Of a DNA stretch of 64,000 nucleotides, positions 19,001-27,759 are shown piece after piece. This DNA comes from Persicirhabdus sediminis (lineage in GTDB: Bacteria > Verrucomicrobiota > Verrucomicrobiia > Verrucomicrobiales > Akkermansiaceae), in NCBI RefSeq assembly GCF_016595495.1, contig NZ_JAENIM010000047.1:17945-81944 (forward strand), given 5' to 3'. A model generated the notes under the pieces. That model worked only from the letters and a program-made list of their open reading frames with translations. It did no database searches and was not told where the DNA came from. The position numbers and the translations under genes were made by a program. Numbering within the stretch: the stretch's first letter is position 1; the number at the start of each line of letters is the position of its first letter.

Positions 19001-19574
19001 TAAAGTTAGACTGAGCCAAGCGAATCACAGACTCAAAGCCTTCCTCTAACTCTGATAGGGAACGGCACAGCTGCATACCAATACCGCCGCCTCCTGCTGT
19101 GCTCTTTAACATCAGCGGAAAACCTATACGCAGGGCTTCTTCACGCGCATGCTGTAAGTCATTGATCAAATCAGTCCCTGGGCACAGAGGCACTCCAGCT
19201 GCTACAGCTAACTCTCTAGCCGTATGCTTAAGTCCAAACGATTTTAAAGTATCAACGGTGGGCCCTAACCACACGCAGCCGAGTTTGTTGCACAGCTCTA
19301 CAAATCCCGCATTTTCGCTAAGTAAACCATAACCAGGATGAACCGCCTCGGCCTTACTCTCTGTGATCACCTTTTCTAACTGGACCAAATCAAGATAGGT
19401 ATCCTTGACCCCTTCACCTTCGAGTAAATAGCTTTCATCGGCATCTAGCACGTATCTGGAATTTCTATCAGCAGATGAATAAACCACCACTACCTTGATG
19501 CCCATTGAGCGCAGCGTCAAACTAATCCGAGCTGCAATCTCACCGCGGTTAGCAATTAATACTTTAGCAAACAT
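16014..19574 (-). CDS. Biotin-dependent guanidine (or urea) carboxylase
   Basis: 1186 residues, ATP- and biotin-dependent carboxylase of the urea carboxylase family. Order: biotin carboxylase (about 1-450, with KSTAGGGGIGMQ ATP loop and EVNTRLQVEHGVTE), AHS2/KipA-like half (about 455-760, TVQDLPARLGFWNVGVPPSG), AHS1/KipI-like half (about 795-1010, SGDRNVLLELGD) and a biotinyl domain with EAMKMEM (biotin Lys1147). Relatives next to DUF1989 pairs have been shown to carboxylate guanidine rather than urea, and that setting is present here, so guanidine is the likely substrate (inference). The single substrate-pocket residue that separates the two was not assigned. Confidence 0.9.
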   Translation of the reverse strand: MFAKVLIANRGEIAARISLTLRSMGIKVVVVYSSADRNSRYVLDADESYLLEGEGVKDTYLDLVQLEKVITESKAEAVHPGYGLLSENAGFVELCNKLGCVWLGPTVDTLKSFGLKHTARELAVAAGVPLCPGTDLINDLQHAREEALRIGFPLMLKSTAGGGGIGMQLCRSLSELEEGFESVIRLAQSNFNDAGVFLERYVEKARHIEVQVFGDGKGKVVALGERDCSVQRRHQKVVEETPAPLISEQTRQALLDSAVCLAESVSYRSAGTVEFLYDMANEEFYFLEVNTRLQVEHGVTELVTGVDIVEWMVLLGTGGNPIEHIDKVEASGAAIEVRVYAEDPAKDFLPSAGLITYVSLPEDVRCDGWIESGSEVSSFYDPLLVKIQTFGEDRHQALDKMENALIESKIAGIRTNLAYLKQIISDEDFQAGGVHTHWLDSLQYDDRIIEVLKGGTMTTVQDLPARLGFWNVGVPPSGPMDECAFRCANRLVGNQEGDAALEMTMAGPSLRFGYDTVCAITGAEMDATIDGEPVASWQRMEVRKGQVLAIGKAATTGCRAYLAIAGGIDVPDYLGSKSTFTLGQFGGHGGRALVSGDVLEIAEATVTEIVATEEPIIYQNEWEIAVLYGPHGAPEFFTEADMQTFFDAKWEVHHNSARTGVRLIGPKPAWARKDGGEAGLHPSNIHDNAYGIGAIDFTGDMPVILGPDGPSLGGFVCPVTIIQADLWKMGQLRPGDKIQFVAVSLAEAERLRLVNDPAEPISPAGMLRENPILADKLVDGTRAVVRRSGDRNVLLELGDMELDLRLRFLGHLLYEWLEENPLEGVVDVTPGIRSLQVHYAPAEVTEGIVVQHLLAGMQSLPDPRHAEVRSRAVHLPLSWDDPSTQLAIDRYKMVNPDAPWCPSNIEFIRRINGLDSIDDVKRIVYDAEYLVMGLGDVYLGAPVATPLDPRHRLVTTKYNPARTWTPENAVGIGGAYMCIYGMEGPGGYQFVGRTVPVWNKYHQTAVFKEDKPWLLRFFDRIKWYEVAHEDLDELRRDMLTGQFEPKIEESTLKLGEYLDFLSREAESIEEFQLSQRKAFADERQRWDDAGLDIVSIKELEVAADDIDVPDGHDLIEAPMAGSVWKIEVAPESKVSVDQTVIILEAMKMEMSVQSEYCGEVVRLLVKPGASVKAGDPLMLVRTCDTI

Positions 19575-19591
19575 AAGTCACAAAATTAAGG

Positions 19592-20221
19592 TTACCAGAT
19601 AGCCACCTCTACTGGTGTTGGATTCCAGCCATTACATGGGTTATTCAGCTGCGGACAGTTAGAAATAAGTACTTCAACATCCATCTTAGCGACTAACTCG
19701 ACGTAACGACCCGGCGCAGAAATTCCATCATCAAAACGCAAGCCACCAGCTGGCGTCACGGGTACATTCATGAAAAAGTTAATGTTACAAGTGATGTCGC
19801 TCTTTCCTCTGCCCATTTCTTGCACGCCACGGATAAAGCTATCTCGGCACGCGTGCATCGGTTCTTTATTGAGAGCATAGCGCATCGTATTACTCTCGCG
19901 CGAACAAGCTCCGCCAAGCGTATCGTGACGGCCACAAGTATCAGCCACGATTTCTAGCATCTCGTTTCCTCGCGTCGACATCAGCTTACTCCCTGTCGTT
20001 AGATAGACTTTCCCCTGCGCTTGTATCGTATCACTCGCGCTATATCTCTCGTCCTCATCATCAGCTACATAAAATAAAGTATCCGCTGCTTGGTTTCCCT
20101 CTAGGTCAACAATGCGGATCGTCTGACCAGCGGCCACCCGCTTCCACCAATAATCACCCGCTCCAATCACATGCCTGTATTGAGCGTCCTCCACCATCAA
20201 ATCACTTTTTACCGTCTTCAT
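19592..20221 (-). CDS. DUF1989 protein, likely carboxyguanidine deiminase subunit
   Basis: 209 residues, urea carboxylase-associated protein family (DUF1989). It carries [19 protein letters not shown], a Cys/His-containing motif shared with the next gene upstream, and NFFMNVPV typical of the family. Pairs of such proteins next to this carboxylase form a heteromeric deiminase turning carboxyguanidine into allophanate and ammonia. This copy resembles the shorter partner (often called associated protein 2). Lies 17 bp upstream of the carboxylase. Confidence 0.88.
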   Translation of the reverse strand: MKTVKSDLMVEDAQYRHVIGAGDYWWKRVAAGQTIRIVDLEGNQAADTLFYVADDEDERYSASDTIQAQGKVYLTTGSKLMSTRGNEMLEIVADTCGRHDTLGGACSRESNTMRYALNKEPMHACRDSFIRGVQEMGRGKSDITCNINFFMNVPVTPAGGLRFDDGISAPGRYVELVAKMDVEVLISNCPQLNNPCNGWNPTPVEVAIW

Positions 20222-20243
20222 GTCGTCTCCTATCTCTAACTAT

Positions 20244-20966
20244 CTAAAATCTTAACAAATGATACTCCTCTGTATTTTCAAAGGCCCTAGCGTTCTCTGG
20301 GTGCGAGAGCCTGCAGTGATCATCACCTCCTGCGGCATCCGCCTCATACACCTCTAGCAGAACGGGCTTCTCCGTGTAATGCGGAGCTGAAGAAAGTGGA
20401 TGCTGGCACAAATTGAGCACCACAAGACAATCCATTTCCATTCTCAGATCAATATAACTCCCCGCCTCGGAGTTCCCCTCCACGTAGGATAGCTCGCCAT
20501 CTTCGCCGCTCACTACTTTACTGAATAAATTCAAGTTAGGTACTAGGTCTTTCTCGCCTAGTCCCCACTTCGCTAGCTCTATCATGAAGCAATCATGCCC
20601 ATTTCTATGGAAATCATTTTTTGCATTTTGATAGCTGCACTCACCATACTTGTACTCTACCAGTTTAGCATTAGATGCGCCACAAACGGTGTCATGCCAG
20701 CCGCATGTGTCAGCAATCACTGAAGATAACAAGCGCCCCATATCTGAGTGCAAACAATTGCCCTTGCTTAGATAAAAAACCTGCTGCCCCTTCAGGGTGT
20801 CCGGCATGTTGTAGCGCTCGTGTCTCTCCAGGGCATTGTACAATAACATACCAACATTGGCGCCACCTTCTAGATCAGTTAAGCGCAGGACCTTTCCACG
20901 GCTGATGATTTTCGACCACATCCCCGCTCCTGTTAACTTCTTACTGTATATCATCTCTTGCTTCAT
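20244..20966 (-). CDS. DUF1989 protein, second carboxyguanidine deiminase subunit
   Basis: 240 residues, the longer DUF1989 partner (urea carboxylase-associated protein 1 type). It shares [15 protein letters not shown] with its neighbour and has NLNLFSKV in the place of the partner's NFFMNV. The C-terminal tail (residues about 205-240) is extra. Together with the gene at 19592 it probably forms the heteromeric deiminase; the naming of subunits A and B was not resolved from sequence. Confidence 0.88.
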   Translation of the reverse strand: MKQEMIYSKKLTGAGMWSKIISRGKVLRLTDLEGGANVGMLLYNALERHERYNMPDTLKGQQVFYLSKGNCLHSDMGRLLSSVIADTCGWHDTVCGASNAKLVEYKYGECSYQNAKNDFHRNGHDCFMIELAKWGLGEKDLVPNLNLFSKVVSGEDGELSYVEGNSEAGSYIDLRMEMDCLVVLNLCQHPLSSAPHYTEKPVLLEVYEADAAGGDDHCRLSHPENARAFENTEEYHLLRF

Positions 20967-20970
20967 CTTC

Positions 20971-21495
20971 TTAATTGTTAGTCTCTTTCGTTTGAGGATA
21001 TTGAATGGGTGGCATAAGAGTTGATGAAAGAGTCATTGAGCCACTCATTACCCCTTTGGTAGTAATCAAATCATCTGCTATTTTTCTAAGTTTGTTAGCT
21101 CGGCCTTGCACCAATACAACCTCCATAGTTCGTTCATCCTCTAGGTGCACATGGAGTGAACTAATAACCTCTTCCAAGTAACCATATTGTATATCAGCCA
21201 GTCTTTTTTTGATGCCACGTTTAGAATGTGCATAAACTAAAGTGATGGCCCCGGTCATGATATTGGAACCTTCTTCACATGCGTAGCGGTCTAACTCACG
21301 CATCAGAAGTTCACTCACCCCTTGTGAACGACTTTCAAAGCCTCGCTGATCAATCAACGAGTCAAAGCGCCGAATCAAGCTGCGGGGAACTGACAGGCTA
21401 ATTCGTTCCATCGGCTCACTTGCCGTGGTTGAAGCCGTCATCATAACAGGCTCGGAATAATACTTTTCCTTCATTTTGTAATAACTGGATGGCAA
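20971..21495 (-). CDS. NikR-family ribbon-helix-helix regulator lacking nickel ligands
   Basis: 174 residues. Ribbon-helix-helix DNA-binding domain (about 30-70: [19 protein letters not shown], then [10 protein letters not shown]), then an ACT-like ligand domain with [18 protein letters not shown]. Compared with Escherichia coli NikR, the LHVH pair is kept (His115, His117), but the His76 position is Tyr104 and the Cys95 position is Thr123. High-affinity square-planar nickel binding is therefore unlikely. Cotranscribed between the transporter and the DUF1989 genes, so it probably senses a pathway compound, perhaps guanidine (inference). Confidence 0.85.
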   Translation of the reverse strand: MPSSYYKMKEKYYSEPVMMTASTTASEPMERISLSVPRSLIRRFDSLIDQRGFESRSQGVSELLMRELDRYACEEGSNIMTGAITLVYAHSKRGIKKRLADIQYGYLEEVISSLHVHLEDERTMEVVLVQGRANKLRKIADDLITTKGVMSGSMTLSSTLMPPIQYPQTKETNN

Positions 21496-21501
21496 ATAAT
21501 T

Positions 21502-22404
21502 TTAATAAACATCATCACCTACCGCTGTCATACGCGGGATAACAACACGCTTCTGTTCACTAGCAGGTTTGTAGATGAGCTCTTCCAGGCGTTGCTTAAC
21601 AGACAAGAATTCAGGAGAGATGAATTGTTCAGGTCCCCTTGGGTGCGGCACAGGTACTTCTATCACCTCTTGTACACAGCTAGGATTCGCTCCTAGAACC
21701 AGTACCCTATCAGATAAATAAATTGCCTCATCGAGGTCGTGAGTAATAAACAAAACTGTGACGTCAACATTCTTCCAGATTTCCAACAGGTAAGCCTGCA
21801 TTTGAGCTCGCGTCTGGGCATCTAGGGCTCCAAATGGCTCATCCATCAGAAGGATTCTTGGCTGATTTGCTAGAGCGCGGGCAATAGCTACACGCTGTTT
21901 CATCCCTCCGGACAATTCATGAGGATAGGCATTAGCGAAGCGAGTGAGTCCAACAATATCCAGCCACTGCATAGCCTCGCTCTCGGCCGAAGTGCCTGAT
22001 TCACCACGCATTTTCATGCCAAACATAACGTTCTTCTTCACCGTCAGCCAAGGGAACAAAGTATATCCTTGAAAGACCATACCGCGGTCGGGGCCTGGGC
22101 CATCAATTTGCTTACCATCCAACAAAACTTGCCCACTCGTGACCGATTCCAATCCAGCCAATATGCGGATCAATGTCGACTTACCACAACCCGACTGTCC
22201 AATTACGCTGATAAATTCGCGACGATGAACATTAAAGCTAATGTTATCGAGTGCGTGCACGTCACCTTTAGGCGTTGAGAAAACCCGGCTGGCCGATTTG
22301 ACTTCTAGCACTTTTGGTCGCTGCTTGAGCTGATCAAAGCGGTTCTTCACCAGCTCGCTTTGCTCTGTGTAACTAGGAAGATGTATTCCTGAGGACGTAT
22401 TCAT
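21502..22404 (-). CDS. ABC transporter ATP-binding protein (guanidine/nitrogen compound uptake)
   Basis: 300 residues, NitT/TauT-type ATPase. Walker [10 protein letters not shown], signature LSGGMKQR, Walker B ILLMDEP, switch His in FITHDLDEA. Couples ATP hydrolysis to import with the permease at 22407 (2 bp away) and the binding protein at 23859. Related transporters accompany guanidine carboxylase operons, so guanidine is the probable cargo (inference from context). Confidence 0.92.
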   Translation of the reverse strand: MNTSSGIHLPSYTEQSELVKNRFDQLKQRPKVLEVKSASRVFSTPKGDVHALDNISFNVHRREFISVIGQSGCGKSTLIRILAGLESVTSGQVLLDGKQIDGPGPDRGMVFQGYTLFPWLTVKKNVMFGMKMRGESGTSAESEAMQWLDIVGLTRFANAYPHELSGGMKQRVAIARALANQPRILLMDEPFGALDAQTRAQMQAYLLEIWKNVDVTVLFITHDLDEAIYLSDRVLVLGANPSCVQEVIEVPVPHPRGPEQFISPEFLSVKQRLEELIYKPASEQKRVVIPRMTAVGDDVY

Positions 22405-22406
22405 AA

Positions 22407-23828
22407 TTAGATAGCTTTGGTATTAATTTCAGGTTCAAGACGCCCCTCAGTCAGCCACGCTACAAACCTAGCAGGTAGCCGCACAATTTGTGCAATCGGG
22501 CCGGATTTTTCATCCACAATCCATGGGAAGAAAACCACCCTTACACCTGATAGGATTTGATCGACAAAGAAACCAGTCAGGCCAATAAGGAAAATAATTG
22601 GATAAACGTGGTCGAACTGGAAACGACGGCCCTGAGTATCAATAATTTCCGTGAGTCCACTTTTCATGCCGATAAGCTCCGCAATGACTAACCATGTCCA
22701 CGCCCAGCCCAACAGAATCCGAAGATCGTTATACAAGCTTGGTAGAATAGCTGGAATCACGACATCCTTAATCACCTGAAGCCTGCTCGCTCCCAGAGTT
22801 TGGGCGGCGTCCAACAGCGAACGGTCTACTGTCCTAGTTGTGTTCGCCACCATGAGGATCAGATGCGGAAGTGTGCCTATAACAACCAAGGCAACCTTAG
22901 GCGCCTGCGCGAGACCAAACACTGCAATGAGCACGGTACTGAATGCCGGTGCGGGCATGTAGCGGAAGAAATCGACAAATGGTTCTATCAGCTTGGATAA
23001 AAAAGTGAATGTTCCAGCTAGCAAAGCGATAGGTACGCCAATGAGTGCCGCCAGTAGAAATCCTGAAAAGACCACCGAAATAGATGAACGATAACGGCTA
23101 GCAACTTGTAGATCCCCGAGTTCAGATTGGTTTGTAAAATCAGCCCATGCGCTGTTAAAAACCTCATCTGGAGCAGGGATGTAAACTGGTCTAGCAACTT
23201 TCAATCTACCCTGAGGAACCAGCTGAAACATGGGCTCAGATAGAAACTTGTTGGCGTCGTAGTTATCTGCCACTTGATTGAGTAGCTGATAGTTGGTTTT
23301 GATCAACTGGAGGTTTTCGTCACTGAGCGTCCCGTCAGCAACTTGCAACTCTCCGCTGTCCAGCTGCCCCCATAAGCGAAACATTGTCGCATACATTTCG
23401 CGGTAGTAATCTTTAGAGCTCAGCTGATCTTTAATGCGAACATTGAACCAGCCATTTTCTTCGGCAACAGGGACAAATGAGCGAAGAATCTTTTTGTTAT
23501 AACTACGCGCACTGCGTTCACTCATGCCGAAGTCCTTAGCCGAACTTTCACGCATTTCCGCTAGAGCAGCGTTATCGTCTCTAATCGCTTGCTGATAATC
23601 GTGAAAATAATCATCAGAAACAACATCGCCAGCTAGATAAGTGGCCGGAAAGGCCTGCGTATCTGATGGTGCCGATACAATTGTTAGTCTATAATCACGC
23701 TCCCATAAAAACGGGGCATAAGAGACCACGCACCATAAGACGAGAGGAATCAAAAATGAACACATCACAAGGACGCGAGCACTCATATCGCCGAGCGGTG
23801 CAGCTACTTTAAACCAATTCCTCATCAT
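22407..23828 (-). CDS. ABC transporter permease with large periplasmic insertion
   Basis: 473 residues, BPD_transp_1 family. After a first membrane segment (about 20-40) comes a roughly 200-residue extracytoplasmic segment. The usual permease core follows from about residue 245, with the EAA-type loop [24 protein letters not shown] near residue 340. Typical NitT/TauT permeases are about 250-300 residues, so the insertion is the odd feature. It may dock the binding protein or sense ligand. Confidence 0.88.
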   Translation of the reverse strand: MMRNWFKVAAPLGDMSARVLVMCSFLIPLVLWCVVSYAPFLWERDYRLTIVSAPSDTQAFPATYLAGDVVSDDYFHDYQQAIRDDNAALAEMRESSAKDFGMSERSARSYNKKILRSFVPVAEENGWFNVRIKDQLSSKDYYREMYATMFRLWGQLDSGELQVADGTLSDENLQLIKTNYQLLNQVADNYDANKFLSEPMFQLVPQGRLKVARPVYIPAPDEVFNSAWADFTNQSELGDLQVASRYRSSISVVFSGFLLAALIGVPIALLAGTFTFLSKLIEPFVDFFRYMPAPAFSTVLIAVFGLAQAPKVALVVIGTLPHLILMVANTTRTVDRSLLDAAQTLGASRLQVIKDVVIPAILPSLYNDLRILLGWAWTWLVIAELIGMKSGLTEIIDTQGRRFQFDHVYPIIFLIGLTGFFVDQILSGVRVVFFPWIVDEKSGPIAQIVRLPARFVAWLTEGRLEPEINTKAI

Positions 23829-23858
23829 CTTATGAGCTAATGTGACTATAATGACTGC

Positions 23859-24833
23859 CTACTTGGCTAACTCCGCAGTTAGGCTGGCGTCGAAATATTT
23901 ACTGATATCTTGAGCTGACTCATAAACCTTATACTTCACGTTGAAGTCATCAGATATTTTGCTAGATCCGTAAACAGAAGATAGCCCTTCGCCAGGCTGA
24001 TAGGCAGCTAGCGCCTGCTCGAGCGAGAGGATGAATGTACCATCGAGAAGCGGTTCATAAGCATCAGGTTTCATGCCGACACGCTGAGCTAAGATATCTA
24101 ATGATTCTTCGTGGTTCTCTTCATCTTTAAGGTATTCGACGATCTGATACCAAACCTTGACGACTTTTAGCCACTCAGCTCTGTTCTTTTGCAAACTTTC
24201 AGGGCTGACAAACAGGCCATCATAAATGATGCCTGGTGCGTTGGCTGAGGAAAACAGCACTTTAGAACCAGCTACTTCCTTTAGCGCTGTTCCTGAGTTA
24301 GGCTGCCAAGCACAGATAGCAGCTACTTTTCCGCTCTTCAATACCTGAGGAGTTTCATCTGTTGGAGTATTAACAATCTCGATATCAGACTCGCTCATGC
24401 CATGCGCCTCGAGGGCCTTTAGGGTGAGCAGATGTGGGACAAAGCCCTCTTCAAGAGCAACTTTTTTCCCCTTCAAGTCCTTAACGTCTTTGATGTCTTT
24501 AGTTCCAACCAGAATATCGTTACCGTTAGAATAATCATTAAGAACAATAGCCACGGATGGTTTAGCGGTTGCTCCTGTCACTAGGGCGTCGCCGTTAGTC
24601 ATGCACACCGCATCTAACTGCCCAGCACCATAAGCTTCCATTGAGGCGACGTAATCCATCCATACAAAATCCACCTCAACACCCGCTTCTTTGAACCAGC
24701 CTTTTTGAACACCAATTTCCCAAGCCACCCAGCCTGGCCAATCACTGTAGCCTACTTTGAGGGGTTCAGCGTGCAAAGTTGTCGTCATAGCCACTGCGGC
24801 TATGCCCATTACCATTGTCTTGATCTTTTTCAT
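23859..24833 (-). CDS. ABC transporter substrate-binding protein
   Basis: 324 residues, periplasmic NMT1/SsuA-type binding protein. Signal peptide [22 protein letters not shown], then [23 protein letters not shown], the typical first lobe with Asp-Trp-Pro-Gly. First gene of the operon. Expected to bring guanidine or a related cation to the permease (context-based). It is preceded by a candidate promoter and a cluster of GCATG words. Confidence 0.9.
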   Translation of the reverse strand: MKKIKTMVMGIAAVAMTTTLHAEPLKVGYSDWPGWVAWEIGVQKGWFKEAGVEVDFVWMDYVASMEAYGAGQLDAVCMTNGDALVTGATAKPSVAIVLNDYSNGNDILVGTKDIKDVKDLKGKKVALEEGFVPHLLTLKALEAHGMSESDIEIVNTPTDETPQVLKSGKVAAICAWQPNSGTALKEVAGSKVLFSSANAPGIIYDGLFVSPESLQKNRAEWLKVVKVWYQIVEYLKDEENHEESLDILAQRVGMKPDAYEPLLDGTFILSLEQALAAYQPGEGLSSVYGSSKISDDFNVKYKVYESAQDISKYFDASLTAELAK

Positions 24834-24852
24834 CTGCTCAGCATGTTAATTT

Positions 24853-24882
24853 TGATTAGGCGCGAGTAATACTTTTTGACAA
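24853..24882 (-). promoter_or_regulatory. Candidate promoter of the guanidine-type operon
   Basis: On the minus strand TTGTCA, 18 bp, TAATCA, about 20 bp before the ATG. The -35 box lies inside a perfect inverted repeat CTTTTTG/CAAAAAG. A short leader is implied, which leaves no room for a riboswitch. Confidence 0.4.
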
Positions 24883-24900
24883 AAAGCTCACACGCTAACC

Positions 24901-24956
24901 CATGCTGAGCAGGCGGCATGCCAGCGGGCCAAACCATGCATGACAGTCATTCATGC
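24901..24956. promoter_or_regulatory. Cluster of GCATG/CATGC half-sites, candidate regulator operator
   Basis: Five CATG cores fall within 56 bp (at 24901, 24917, 24935, 24939 and 24952), including a dyad TCATGC/GCATGA and a palindrome GGCATGCC. A sixth is in the leader at 24842. NikR operators use GTATGA and TCATAC half-sites, so these are reasonable targets for the operon's NikR-like protein. They sit upstream of the proposed -35 box. Confidence 0.4.
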
Positions 24957-25145
24957 TGGAAATGCCTCAAATTCATCTTACAGATCTGGCTGGAAAATGG
25001 CGTTACAAATAGGTATCACTTAGCCATTCAAAACAGCTCGCTTGCAGCAGGTCTAACTAGCTAACTAATCCCTACCCACGCAGAGTAGTCAGCCAGAATA
25101 CTAACTAGGCTAACGAAAAAGAGCTCGGAAGTTAGAAACGCAATG

Positions 25146-25571
25146 CTAAATCCCCCACTCGCGGCGGAAGTTGCCTAGTTGGCGGTCGATGTCTTCTAGC
25201 AATGATCTGGCGCTCATGCAGTGGCCACCGAAGGCAGCTACGGTATCGAGTTCCATTCTATCATTGCTGGCCACGGTGATGTCGAATTTGGCGGCTTTCT
25301 GAGCGACAATTCGCTCGATAACAGAATCAGCGGTTTGGCCATTTTTAGAATAGAGCACCAAGATCTCGCTATTGGTGCCGCCAGCTTGGCCACGTTTGGT
25401 TTGTTTACCATCGTAGACTAAGACGACGTTGGCACCGGTGATGTCTTGGTAATGATTGAGGTCGTCGATGAGCTGCTGGCGCGCAGCTGGTTGATCACGA
25501 TCATGTAATGTACGCAGCTCATCTGACGCAAATATGACACTGTGCCCATCGACGATAATTACCCGCTGCAT
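25146..25571 (-). CDS. NYN-domain nuclease (YacP/Rae1-like)
   Basis: 141 residues. PIN-like NYN fold: VIIVDGHSVIF at the N-terminus with catalytic Asp8, VVLVYDGKQ (Asp near 55), QTADSVIERIV and ITVASNDRMELDTV. Members of the YacP/Rae1 branch cleave mRNA, some of them on the ribosome. The usual DGYN motif reads DGHS here. It lies upstream of the guanidine operon but 312 bp apart and is probably independent of it. Confidence 0.75.
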   Translation of the reverse strand: MQRVIIVDGHSVIFASDELRTLHDRDQPAARQQLIDDLNHYQDITGANVVLVYDGKQTKRGQAGGTNSEILVLYSKNGQTADSVIERIVAQKAAKFDITVASNDRMELDTVAAFGGHCMSARSLLEDIDRQLGNFRREWGI

Positions 25572-25663
25572 GCGGATAAGCTGGCGTAAAACCAGTCAGC
25601 TGGCAACCGTTGGCTAAGGATAATTTCCAACACCCAGCTGGAGCCTATACTCGTAAAATAAAA

Positions 25664-25691
25664 AGCCCCGCTCGAATGAACGAGCGGGGCT
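25664..25691 (-). terminator. Terminator after the Lys/Ala-rich protein gene
   Basis: AGCCCCGCTCG aatgaa CGAGCGGGGCT, an 11-bp perfect stem, with T-rich DNA on both sides. Confidence 0.9.
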
Positions 25692-25730
25692 GGGTGATTT
25701 TTTACTAACTACCAGATTTATCTGAGCAGA

Positions 25731-26036
25731 CTAGTCTTCCTTAGTTTCGGTAGATTTTTTAGCGGCTTTCTTGGCTACCTTTTTAGTCGCTTTCTTAGCG
25801 GCTTTTTTGGCTGTCTTTTTAGCGGCAGCTTTTTTAGCTGTTTTCTTGGCAGCCTTTTTAGCTGGCGCTTTTTTTGGTGGTTCAGCTTTGGCTGGAGCGT
25901 CCTCTTTCACAGGAGCATCAGCCTTAGATGTGGAGATCTTTTTCGCTCCGATCAGAGCGTTGGTTAGTTGCTTTTTCCGTTTGATGTATTGCTTACGACG
26001 ACGACGCTTAGTGGCAGTTCTATGTGGTTTTCCCAT
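25731..26036 (-). CDS. Lys/Ala-rich basic protein, histone H1-like
   Basis: 101 residues from the ATG at 26034-26036 (MGKPHRTATKRRRRKQYIKRKK). The N-terminal 35 residues are very basic. The C-terminal half is built of PAKKAAKKTAKKAAAKKT-like repeats, as in histone H1 tails and chlamydial Hc proteins. It probably binds DNA or RNA; a ribosome-associated role cannot be excluded because the N-terminus resembles small basic ribosomal proteins. An upstream start would add 16 residues that look non-coding. Confidence 0.6.
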   Translation of the reverse strand: MGKPHRTATKRRRRKQYIKRKKQLTNALIGAKKISTSKADAPVKEDAPAKAEPPKKAPAKKAAKKTAKKAAAKKTAKKAAKKATKKVAKKAAKKSTETKED

Positions 26037-26105
26037 ATTATTTGAATTTAACTGCCTAAGGATGACAAACCAACACCCGTTCATGCAAGCGTAAAGTACA
26101 CGCCG

Positions 26106-27650
26106 TCATACATTGCGTCCGGTGAGACGGTAAAATGTCTCATCACTGACGGCTCTAGCTGAACGGATAGACTCACCTTCTAGCTGGCTGAGCAAATGTT
26201 CACAACTCGCTCTGTCAGCATCACTAGCGAACTCCATGCCCACTAGAGCGCGACCAACGCGTTCACCTGAATAGGCGTAGTTGAAATAACACAAACTAGC
26301 CAGCTGGCTAACTTTGCTCATAAACTCAAGAAATGCGCCAGCGCGCTCGGGAAATTCGATATTCACAAATAAGACACGCTCAAACAATTCCGGGCTGTAG
26401 TTGATGATGCGGTATCCCACATCTTCAGCTAGCGAGACATCTTGTGAGGTAATGCCATTGGCTGATAGGTGCTGGTCTAGCTGATGATATTGATCTTCGC
26501 TACCTATCAGACCTAGAACTGGAAATTGCATATCACCTGCAACGCGACCGTATTGCACATCAACAATGCTGATACCCTCTGGTAAGCTAGCTAGGAAATT
26601 GACTAAAGTTCCGCGACCTTCAGGAATATGTACACGCATGAAGCGACGCTTGCGCGAACCAATGCCCGCCTTACGCGCGATCATGCTCAGCTGGGCAAAA
26701 TCCATGTTAGCTCCACAGATGACGGTGAGCACACGCTCGCCGGCTTGAATGTGACCCGCCGCGCGATCTTGCAGGATACCTGCGAGTCCCATTGCCCCAC
26801 TCGGCTCTGGGATGACTCTGAGATTTTCCCACATCATGCGGATGGCATGGCAGACTTCGTCGTTGGTTACGGTGACAATATCATCAAGCAGCTGAGAACA
26901 CATTTGATGGGTATTGCTTCCCACCTTTCGCACCGCGGTGCCATCGCAGAAAACATCGACGTAATCTAAGGCAACTGGCTGGCCAGCGGCGATGGCGGAT
27001 TTCATGGATGCTTGGTCAACACCTTCAACACCGATGACTTTCACCTGTGGCCAGAATTTTTTCAGCCAGCAAGCGACTGAGGATGCGAGCCCACCACCAC
27101 CAACGGCTAGGTAAACTCTATCAAACGCGCCCTGGCCGCTCATGACAATCTCATCAGCTAGGGTGCCTTGGCCACCCATGGTAGCTGGATCATTATACGG
27201 GTGAATGTAGGTAGCTTGGTGCTCATCACAGTAAGCTAGCGCGGCGAGGCCAGCGTCGTCGTAGGTATCACCCACTAGCTGGATTTCTACCATCTCACCA
27301 CCGTGACGCAGCACTTCACTTTGCTTCACCTCAGGCGTTGAGCGCGGCATGAATATCGTTGCCTTACAGCCGAGTGACTTAGCAGCTAGGGCGACTCCTT
27401 GTGCGTGGTTGCCAGCTGACGCGGCGACGATACCACTGGCGCGTTGCGCATCAGTAAGTGCCGCCATGGCATTGTAGGCACCACGCCATTTGTAGGCTTT
27501 GATTGGGCCAAGATCTTCGCGTTTCACCCAAATCTCAAAATCATCATTGAATGCGGGTAAGCGCTGCAGAGGCGTCGGTTGGCCAACGGCGTAAACACGC
27601 TCGCGCGCCATGAGTATTTCGCTGAAAAGTTGATCGAGTGTAACTGTCAT
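26106..27650 (-). CDS. ilvA: Threonine ammonia-lyase, biosynthetic
   Basis: 514 residues from the ATG at 27650, the length of the Escherichia coli enzyme. Converts threonine to 2-oxobutanoate for isoleucine synthesis with pyridoxal phosphate. The PLP lysine lies in KAYKWRGAYNAM, the phosphate loop is AVGGGGLASS, and AASAGNHAQGVA is the second conserved loop. The C-terminal 200 residues carry two ACT-like domains for isoleucine feedback control. A GTG 27 bp upstream could also serve as start. It lies beyond the terminator of the ribosomal operon. Confidence 0.93.
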   Translation of the reverse strand: MTVTLDQLFSEILMARERVYAVGQPTPLQRLPAFNDDFEIWVKREDLGPIKAYKWRGAYNAMAALTDAQRASGIVAASAGNHAQGVALAAKSLGCKATIFMPRSTPEVKQSEVLRHGGEMVEIQLVGDTYDDAGLAALAYCDEHQATYIHPYNDPATMGGQGTLADEIVMSGQGAFDRVYLAVGGGGLASSVACWLKKFWPQVKVIGVEGVDQASMKSAIAAGQPVALDYVDVFCDGTAVRKVGSNTHQMCSQLLDDIVTVTNDEVCHAIRMMWENLRVIPEPSGAMGLAGILQDRAAGHIQAGERVLTVICGANMDFAQLSMIARKAGIGSRKRRFMRVHIPEGRGTLVNFLASLPEGISIVDVQYGRVAGDMQFPVLGLIGSEDQYHQLDQHLSANGITSQDVSLAEDVGYRIINYSPELFERVLFVNIEFPERAGAFLEFMSKVSQLASLCYFNYAYSGERVGRALVGMEFASDADRASCEHLLSQLEGESIRSARAVSDETFYRLTGRNV

Positions 27651-27700
27651 GATGGATGAGTTGGTAGAATTTAACACGCTAGCAGCTGCTAGCTAGAAAC

Positions 27701-27736
27701 AAAAAAAAGCCTCACACGATTGGATCGCGTGAGGCT
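27701..27736 (-). terminator. Terminator of the ribosomal protein/secY operon
   Basis: A 13-bp stem with one mismatch (27708-27720 with 27724-27736) followed on the minus strand by eight T residues, 24 bp after the secY stop codon. Confidence 0.92.
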
Positions 27737-27759
27737 AGAAATTGAGAAGCAATTTTCAA

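Noticed and set aside
16014-19574. Pyruvate or acetyl-CoA carboxylase
   Set aside because: The biotin carboxylase domain is followed by AHS2 and AHS1 halves, which are specific to the urea/guanidine carboxylase family.
21502-24833. Nickel ABC transporter, because a NikR-like gene is next to it
   Set aside because: The binding protein is of the NMT1/SsuA type, not the nickel type, the regulator lacks nickel ligands, and the downstream enzymes do not use nickel.
24834-25145. Guanidine-I (ykkC) riboswitch upstream of the operon
   Set aside because: None of the conserved blocks (such as CTAGGGTTCC or the CCGAGAG-type segment) can be found on the minus strand, and the proposed leader is too short.
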